A stretch of DNA of 64,000 nt from Chitinophaga nivalis (GTDB taxonomy: Bacteria; Bacteroidota; Bacteroidia; Chitinophagales; Chitinophagaceae). Made by a program: the position numbers and the translations under genes. The DNA lies in the NCBI RefSeq assembly GCF_025989125.1, contig NZ_JAPDNR010000001.1, positions 1,160,301 through 1,224,300 on the forward strand. The letters run 5' to 3'. The notes below the pieces were generated by a model. It was not told the origin of the DNA. It searched no databases and was given only the letters and a program-made list of their open reading frames with translations. Numbering within the stretch: position 1 is the first letter of the stretch; every line of letters begins with the position of its first letter. This document shows, piece after piece, positions 59,934 through 64,000 of this stretch.

Positions 59934-60831
59934 GAAACGTGAAAATATAGGCATTGTTTCCTTACCGGAATATGCCCATGCAGACCCCACTTTTATTGTG
60001 TCGGGGCTTTGTGAGCTGGGAAATGGTTTTTTCAACCACATTGGTGTACCCCATCGCCACGATTTTTATACTATTTACTGGATCAAACAGGGAGAGCTGT
60101 TGTTAACCATCGACACCACTACCCACGAGGTGAAGAAGAATACGCTTTTCTTTGTGGCGCCCGGTCAGGTGCATAACATTCAGACATCGGAGAAAGTAGA
60201 AGGCTATATGATTGCTTTCCAGGATGCCTTTATGTGTCTGAAAGATCAGACCCAGGTATCTGGTATCAATTCCGGTTTATTCTTTAATAGTCAGTTCAGC
60301 AGTGTGATCGCTGTGGATGTGGAACAGGAACGCGATTTTGAATCAGTCGTACACCTGATGATGAAGGAACTGACCATGCGGGAACCGGAATACGAAATGG
60401 CTTTGCATGGACTGCTGCGCTACTTCCTGGTGCTGGCCTCCCGCGTGAAAGGACAAAAGGTAGGCATCTCCCCGGAGCATCATGCCATGCACAATAGTTC
60501 TGTTTTCCTGAAATTTAAAAACCTGATAGAAGAAAAATACCACGAATTAAAAACCGTATCCGATTACGCGGCATTATTACATATAAAGCCCGTATTGCTC
60601 AATGAAATCAGTAAGCAGTTGTCTGGTATTACAGCCGGTGAACATATCCGTAATCGCGTTATCCTGGAAGCGCAGCGGTATTTATATAATACGGACCTCA
60701 CAGCCAAAGAGATCGCCTACCGTTTAGGTTTTGATGACCCCCACTATTTTAGCCGCTTTTTCAAGAAGTATACGAATCAAAGTCCTTCCGAATTTAAGGA
60801 AGCCTCCCGCCCAGTGAGCCACCAGGCTTAA
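59926..60831 (+). CDS. AraC-family regulator with cupin-type N-terminal domain
   Basis: A 301-residue regulator. The N-terminal half is a cupin-like effector domain (HIGVPHRHDFYTIYWIKQGELLLTIDT, FFVAPGQVHNIQTS, with His-x-H type residues PHRH and the proline-glycine turn PGQVH). The C-terminal ~100 residues carry the double HTH (LKTVSDYAALLHIKPVLLNEISKQ, DLTAKEIAYRLGFDDPHYFSRFFKKYTNQ). It overlaps scpA by eight bases, so it may be co-expressed, and it directly precedes the pirin, YceI, nitroreductase and OsmC genes. Regulation of that cluster is a reasonable inference. Confidence 0.92.
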   Translation: MAEKRENIGIVSLPEYAHADPTFIVSGLCELGNGFFNHIGVPHRHDFYTIYWIKQGELLLTIDTTTHEVKKNTLFFVAPGQVHNIQTSEKVEGYMIAFQDAFMCLKDQTQVSGINSGLFFNSQFSSVIAVDVEQERDFESVVHLMMKELTMREPEYEMALHGLLRYFLVLASRVKGQKVGISPEHHAMHNSSVFLKFKNLIEEKYHELKTVSDYAALLHIKPVLLNEISKQLSGITAGEHIRNRVILEAQRYLYNTDLTAKEIAYRLGFDDPHYFSRFFKKYTNQSPSEFKEASRPVSHQA

Positions 60832-60933
60832 TTTGACCGGTTTTTGAAAAAAGTCCATCACTAGCGGTGATTTATCCATTCCTGATAGATGTTATAACAA
60901 GTAGTTTTGTGTTGTCTTAGGAGGCAAAAAATT

Positions 60934-61803
60934 ATGAACACAAAACATGTCAGTCAGATCTTAATAGCACCCGCCCCGCATATGGTAGGCGATGGATTCA
61001 GGGTACAGAGCGTATTACCCGGTGGTACCCGCTCTCAGAATAACCTGATCAGTCCTTTTATTCTCATGGATTATGGCGCTCCTGCCTACTTCCCCCCTAC
61101 CAATAAGCCACGTGGCGTGGATCAACACCCGCATAAAGGGTTTGAAACCGTAACCGTGGTATATCAGGGAGAACTGGAACACCGTGATTCTACCGGCAGC
61201 TATGGTAAACTGGCGCCCGGTGATGTACAATGGATGACTGCCGGTGCAGGTATTGTGCATGAAGAGAAACATGAAACTGCATTCAGCAAACGGGGTGGTA
61301 AAGTAGAGATGGCGCAGCTTTGGGTAAATCTTCCGAAAGCATATAAAAATACAACACCCGGATATCAGAACCTGACTAAAGCAGAGATACCTGTAGTACA
61401 GGTAACTGCAGAAAGTTACGTAAGAGTGATTGCGGGGGCGTTTAATGATATAAAAGGCGCTGCTACTACCTTTTCACCGGTGCATGTATTGGATGTGCAT
61501 CTGAAAAAAGGCGATCAGATCACAGTGGCGTATCCGGAAAATTATAATACCGCAGCAGTTGTATTAAACGGAGAAGCAGATTTTAATGGTAACACGGCCA
61601 AAGGTGTAGAAACCGTCTTGTTTGAAAAGAAAGGTACGGACATTACTATTACTGCGGTGGAAGATGCTACTATACTGGTGTTGAGCGGAGAACCCATCGA
61701 CGAACCCATCTTCGCCTACGGTCCGTTTGTGATGAACAGCGCGGAAGAAATTGAAGCGGCTATTCATGATTACAATGCCGGTAAAATGGGCTTTTTATCA
61801 TAA
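60934..61803 (+). CDS. Pirin family protein
   Basis: A 289-residue bicupin of the pirin family from ATG 60934. Metal-binding region: QHPHKGFETVTVVYQGELEHRDS, GKLAPGDVQWMTAGAGIVHEEKHE with the metal-ligand histidines of HPHKGF and VHEE. Pirins bind iron and either act as quercetin 2,3-dioxygenase or modulate partner proteins; the substrate is unknown. A very clear AGGAGG (60919-60924) lies nine bases before the ATG, a rare feature in this phylum, and a TAGTTTTG (60902-60909) lies just above it. Confidence 0.93.
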   Translation: MNTKHVSQILIAPAPHMVGDGFRVQSVLPGGTRSQNNLISPFILMDYGAPAYFPPTNKPRGVDQHPHKGFETVTVVYQGELEHRDSTGSYGKLAPGDVQWMTAGAGIVHEEKHETAFSKRGGKVEMAQLWVNLPKAYKNTTPGYQNLTKAEIPVVQVTAESYVRVIAGAFNDIKGAATTFSPVHVLDVHLKKGDQITVAYPENYNTAAVVLNGEADFNGNTAKGVETVLFEKKGTDITITAVEDATILVLSGEPIDEPIFAYGPFVMNSAEEIEAAIHDYNAGKMGFLS

Positions 61804-61839
61804 TAAATTATCATTGACTAACTACTAAAACTAATATAT

Positions 61840-62364
61840 ATGTCAATCTGGAAAATAGATCCTTCACATAGCGACGTACAATTTAAAGTAAAGCACCTGA
61901 TGATTACCACGGTAACCGGTCAGTTTGCGAGCTTCGATGGAACCATGGAAACCACTGGTACTGATTTTAGTGATGCTACCGTTTCCTTTGAAGCAGATAT
62001 CAACAGCATCACCACGCAAAATGCGCAGCGTGATCAGCATTTGCTGACAGGAGATTTCTTTGAAGCAGAGAAATACCCTAAACTGACATTCGTATCTAAA
62101 GAAATAAAGAAAGTAGATAGCGAAAACTACAAACTGGTAGGTGATTTAACCATCCGCGATAATACCCGCACCGTAGAACTGGCCGTTGAATTTGGCGGTG
62201 AAGTAGTAGACCCATGGGGCCAAACGAAAGCAGGATTTGAGCTGAGCGGTAAAATCAACCGGAAAGATTTTGGTCTTACTTTTAACGCCACTACAGAAAC
62301 CGGCGGTATTCTGCTGAGTGATGACGTGAAACTGCTGGCGAGCGTACAAATGATTAAACAATAA
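61840..62364 (+). CDS. YceI-family lipid-binding protein
   Basis: A 174-residue YceI-domain protein of the lipocalin-like fold: WKIDPSHSDVQFKVKHLMITTVTGQFASFDG (conserved first part), NAQRDQHLLTGDFFEAEKYPKLTFVSKEI, LTIRDNTRTVELAVEFGG and KINRKDFGLTFNATTETGG. The family binds long polyisoprenoid lipids such as ubiquinone-like isoprenoids. No signal peptide is seen, so it is cytoplasmic, as in many Bacteroidota relatives. It lies 36 bases after the pirin gene and is followed by a hairpin. Confidence 0.95.
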   Translation: MSIWKIDPSHSDVQFKVKHLMITTVTGQFASFDGTMETTGTDFSDATVSFEADINSITTQNAQRDQHLLTGDFFEAEKYPKLTFVSKEIKKVDSENYKLVGDLTIRDNTRTVELAVEFGGEVVDPWGQTKAGFELSGKINRKDFGLTFNATTETGGILLSDDVKLLASVQMIKQ

Positions 62365-62376
62365 TAAATATAAAAG

Positions 62377-62416
62377 GGCGGACAATATACCAATGGTGAT
62401 TGTCCGCCTGCTGTTT
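62377..62416 (+). terminator. Hairpin terminator of yceI-type gene
   Basis: Ten-base perfect arms GGCGGACAAT (62377-62386) and ATTGTCCGCC (62399-62408), followed by CTGTTTT. It may separate the pirin-YceI unit from the nitroreductase gene. Confidence 0.72.
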
Positions 62417-62446
62417 TAATAACTGAAATTTTAAATTACTGATTCA

Positions 62447-63076
62447 ATGGATATTCTGGAAAAACTCGAATGGCGTTATGCTGTTAAGAAATTTGATTCA
62501 ACGAAGAAACTGAGTGCAGCGCAACTGGACCGCGTTATAGCGGCAACAAGACTGTCTGCTTCTTCCTATGGTTTGCAACCCTATAAAATACTGGTTATCG
62601 AAAATCCTGCTGTACGTGAACAACTGAAAGCAGCTTCCTGGGGCCAGCCGCAGATTACAGATGCTTCACAGCTGATCGTATTTGCCCGTTATAATGACCT
62701 GAATGAGTCTCACGTAGATGACTACACGAATAATATTGCTGCTACCCGTAACATCAATCCGGAAGACCTGGCAGGATTTGCCGGTATGATGAAAGGCACG
62801 GTAAATAACCTGGATGAGCAGGGAAAAGCTACCTGGACAGCCAAACAGGCTTACATCGCCCTGGGTACACTGCTCACTGCAGCGGCAGCAGAAGGTATTG
62901 ATGCTTGTCCGATGGAAGGTTTCAATGCAGCACAATATGATGAGATCCTGGGACTGAAAGAGAAAGGCCTGGCTACTGCTGTTATTGCTGCCATTGGTTT
63001 CAGAGCAGCAGATGATGAAATGCAACACGCTAAAAAAGTACGTAAGCCGATAGCAGAACTGGTAGAAGTAATCTAA
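62447..63076 (+). CDS. NAD(P)H-dependent oxidoreductase / nitroreductase
   Basis: A 209-residue FMN-dependent nitroreductase-family protein (NfsB type). The signature segments are EWRYAVKKFDSTKKLSAAQL, RLSASSYGLQPYKILVI, KAASWGQPQITDASQLIVFA, KQAYIALGTLLTAAAAEGIDACPMEGF and RKPIAELVEVI. The phosphate-binding R-Y-x-x-K-F and the S-S-x-x-x-Q-P-Y motif of FMN binding are present. It reduces quinones or nitro compounds; the physiological substrate is unknown. A TACGCAT-type hairpin follows the stop by 38 bases. Confidence 0.94.
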   Translation: MDILEKLEWRYAVKKFDSTKKLSAAQLDRVIAATRLSASSYGLQPYKILVIENPAVREQLKAASWGQPQITDASQLIVFARYNDLNESHVDDYTNNIAATRNINPEDLAGFAGMMKGTVNNLDEQGKATWTAKQAYIALGTLLTAAAAEGIDACPMEGFNAAQYDEILGLKEKGLATAVIAAIGFRAADDEMQHAKKVRKPIAELVEVI

Positions 63077-63114
63077 CAGCAAGGAAAGTAATAGTACGGA
63101 TTGGAATTAAACGA

Positions 63115-63175
63115 TACGCATCGTATGGCTGGTATAAGCAGATAAATACTGTTTTTACCGGTTATACGATGCGTA
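63115..63175. repeat. TACGCAT-type inverted repeat, copy 5 (long stem)
   Basis: Arms of 12 bases TACGCATCGTAT (63115-63126) and ATACGATGCGTA (63164-63175), with the stem continuing inside through G-U pairs (GGCTGGTA with TACCGGTT). It lies 38 bases after the nitroreductase stop and 86 bases ahead of osmC. The 3' arm is followed by AT-rich ATTCTTAAT rather than a T run. Confidence 0.75.
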
Positions 63176-63260
63176 ATTCTTAATGTCTAATTCGTAATTC
63201 TTTTGTAATTTGGAGCTCCACTCAAAGTGTTCATCTCGAAAAAAGTAAAAAATTATAAGC

Positions 63261-63671
63261 ATGAAAAGATTTGCAACTGCCAATTGGCAAGGTACAGGTA
63301 AAGAAGGTAAAGGCGCTGTAAGCTCTCAATCCACCGTACTGAACAATACCCAGTATTCTTACCTGAGCCGTTTTGAGGATGGTGTAGGTACTAACCCAGA
63401 AGAGCTGATTGCTGCTGCCCATGCCGGCTGCTTTACCATGAAACTGAGCTTCGTAATTTCCGGTGCCGGTCTTACCCCAGGTAATATCGATACCAAATGC
63501 ACCATTACTCTGGAAAATGGCGCTATTACAGAAAGCCACCTGGAAGTAAAAGCCAGCGTACCCGGACTGGATGCTGCGAAATTCGCTGAATTCGCTGCCG
63601 ACGCAAAAGCCAATTGCCCTATCAGCAAACTGCTGAACACTAACATCACTATGGTGGCGGAGTTGGTATAA
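63261..63671 (+). CDS. OsmC-family peroxiredoxin
   Basis: A 136-residue OsmC peroxidase. The two catalytic cysteines are visible: Cys57 in AAAHAGCFTMKLSF and Cys119 in AKANCPISKLL, with the GTNPEELIAAAHAGC helix. The enzyme reduces organic hydroperoxides. It is the fourth stress-type gene after the AraC regulator. Confidence 0.95.
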   Translation: MKRFATANWQGTGKEGKGAVSSQSTVLNNTQYSYLSRFEDGVGTNPEELIAAAHAGCFTMKLSFVISGAGLTPGNIDTKCTITLENGAITESHLEVKASVPGLDAAKFAEFAADAKANCPISKLLNTNITMVAELV

Positions 63672-63694
63672 GTTGCTGAAAAAATTACATTACA

Positions 63695-63722
63695 CAAGGG
63701 CTTCCTGCAAAGGAAGCCCTTG
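63695..63722 (+). terminator. Hairpin terminator of osmC
   Basis: Perfect 12-bp arms CAAGGGCTTCCT (63695-63706) and AGGAAGCCCTTG (63711-63722), then GTGTTTCT, which is a weak T-rich tail. It lies 24 bases after the stop. Confidence 0.78.
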
Positions 63723-63823
63723 GTGTTTCTGCCACTTTTTGTCCACGTTTTTCAACAGATCATCCATTCCTTACCACTGTGTTTATACCGAAATTTGTAA
63801 GTAAATAATAAGGAGATTGAATT

Positions 63824-64000
63824 ATGGAAAAGATAATACATCGGGCAGATACCAGAGGGTATGCAAATCATGGTTGGCTGAAAAGCTTTCATACTTTCAG
63901 TTTTGCTAATTACTATGAGCCGGAGAGAATTCATTTTGGCGCATTGCGTGTATTGAATGATGACTTTATTAAAGGAGGAATGGGATTTGGTGCGCATCCG
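63824..64000 (+). CDS. Second pirin family protein (5' part, cut by window end)
   Basis: The first 59 codons of a pirin/YhhW-type protein: HGWLKSFHTFSFANYY, then RIHFGALRVLNDDFIKGGMG and FGAHP. These are the conserved N-terminal metal-binding residues. The sequence ends inside the conserved GFGAHPH motif, so the gene continues outside. A Shine-Dalgarno-like AAGGAG (63810-63815) lies eight bases before the ATG, as in the other pirin gene. It resembles a quercetin-2,3-dioxygenase-type pirin more than the pirin at 60934 does. Confidence 0.92.
   Translation, partial: MEKIIHRADTRGYANHGWLKSFHTFSFANYYEPERIHFGALRVLNDDFIKGGMGFGAHP

Noticed and set aside
1..64000. CRISPR arrays, insertion sequences, prophage, tRNA or rRNA genes
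   Set aside because: I looked for regularly spaced repeats, transposase motifs, terminal inverted repeats with target duplications, and TTCGANTC-type tRNA arms, and found none; a computed tRNA or IS search would be decisive.

Overview
The window reads as a chromosomal segment of a Bacteroidota bacterium, most likely Chitinophagaceae and plausibly Chitinophaga. The reasons are the many TAnnTTTG-type -7 promoter elements, the near absence of Shine-Dalgarno sequences, and a set of families typical of the phylum: a TonB receptor with a CarboxypepD_reg-like domain, a DUF5686 barrel, a DUF3078 barrel, SIMPL, PepSY-like, BatA and a YD-repeat surface protein. I see no rRNA or tRNA gene, CRISPR array, insertion sequence or prophage. 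Most of the window is dense, ordinary genome.

Layout. 1-3.9 kb: the 3' end of batA, rsgA, a small minus-strand operon (gamma-carbonic-anhydrase-like protein plus two tandem ~50-residue lipoproteins) and a class III aminotransferase. 4-10.4 kb: envelope genes on the minus strand (YD-repeat protein, a small unknown, DUF5686 barrel). 10.5-14 kb: an operon with a membrane protein, a winged-helix regulator, CreD, a DAGK-family kinase and DUF1361, with two identical-architecture palindromes at its two promoters. 14-20.3 kb: a protease-like/propeller/barrel protein, an MBL hydrolase, a flippase and ArfB. 20.4-29.1 kb: housekeeping (dtd, MazG-like, YihY, glyS, ferredoxin-NADP reductase, mfd, SIMPL). 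29-33 kb: TonB receptor and lipoprotein. 33.5-36 kb: a TPR-AAA+ ATPase coupled to a TPR membrane protein. 36-42.6 kb: gyrB, an AsmA-like protein, an AraC regulator with a cysteine cluster, a 1-kb gene-poor gap, and a PepSY-like protein. 42.8-56.7 kb: ileS with a DksA-like protein carrying a histone-H1-like tail, a GT/HAD fusion, an MsbA-like ABC exporter, rbfA-lolC/E, half a transketolase, a WecA-like transferase, frr and a DMT transporter. 56.8-64 kb: PPK2, mscL, DUF3078, scpA, then an AraC regulator followed by pirin, YceI, nitroreductase, OsmC and a second pirin (cut by the window edge).

Four things stand out. (1) ACTTTG-N5-CAAAGT palindromes overlap both -7 elements of the regulator/CreD operon. 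(2) A family of inverted repeats with the shared outer arms TACGCAT...ATGCGTA sits just 3' of five plus-strand genes. (3) Convergent gene pairs are separated by long, often perfect, palindromes of up to 31-bp arms. (4) Several proteins have unusual architecture: a GT-HAD fusion whose HAD nucleophile Asp is replaced by Asn, the TPR-AAA+/TPR-membrane pair, and the H1-tailed DksA-like protein. Starts were chosen by family length, signal peptides and promoter positions. Many are leaderless or weakly supported, and this is stated where it matters.
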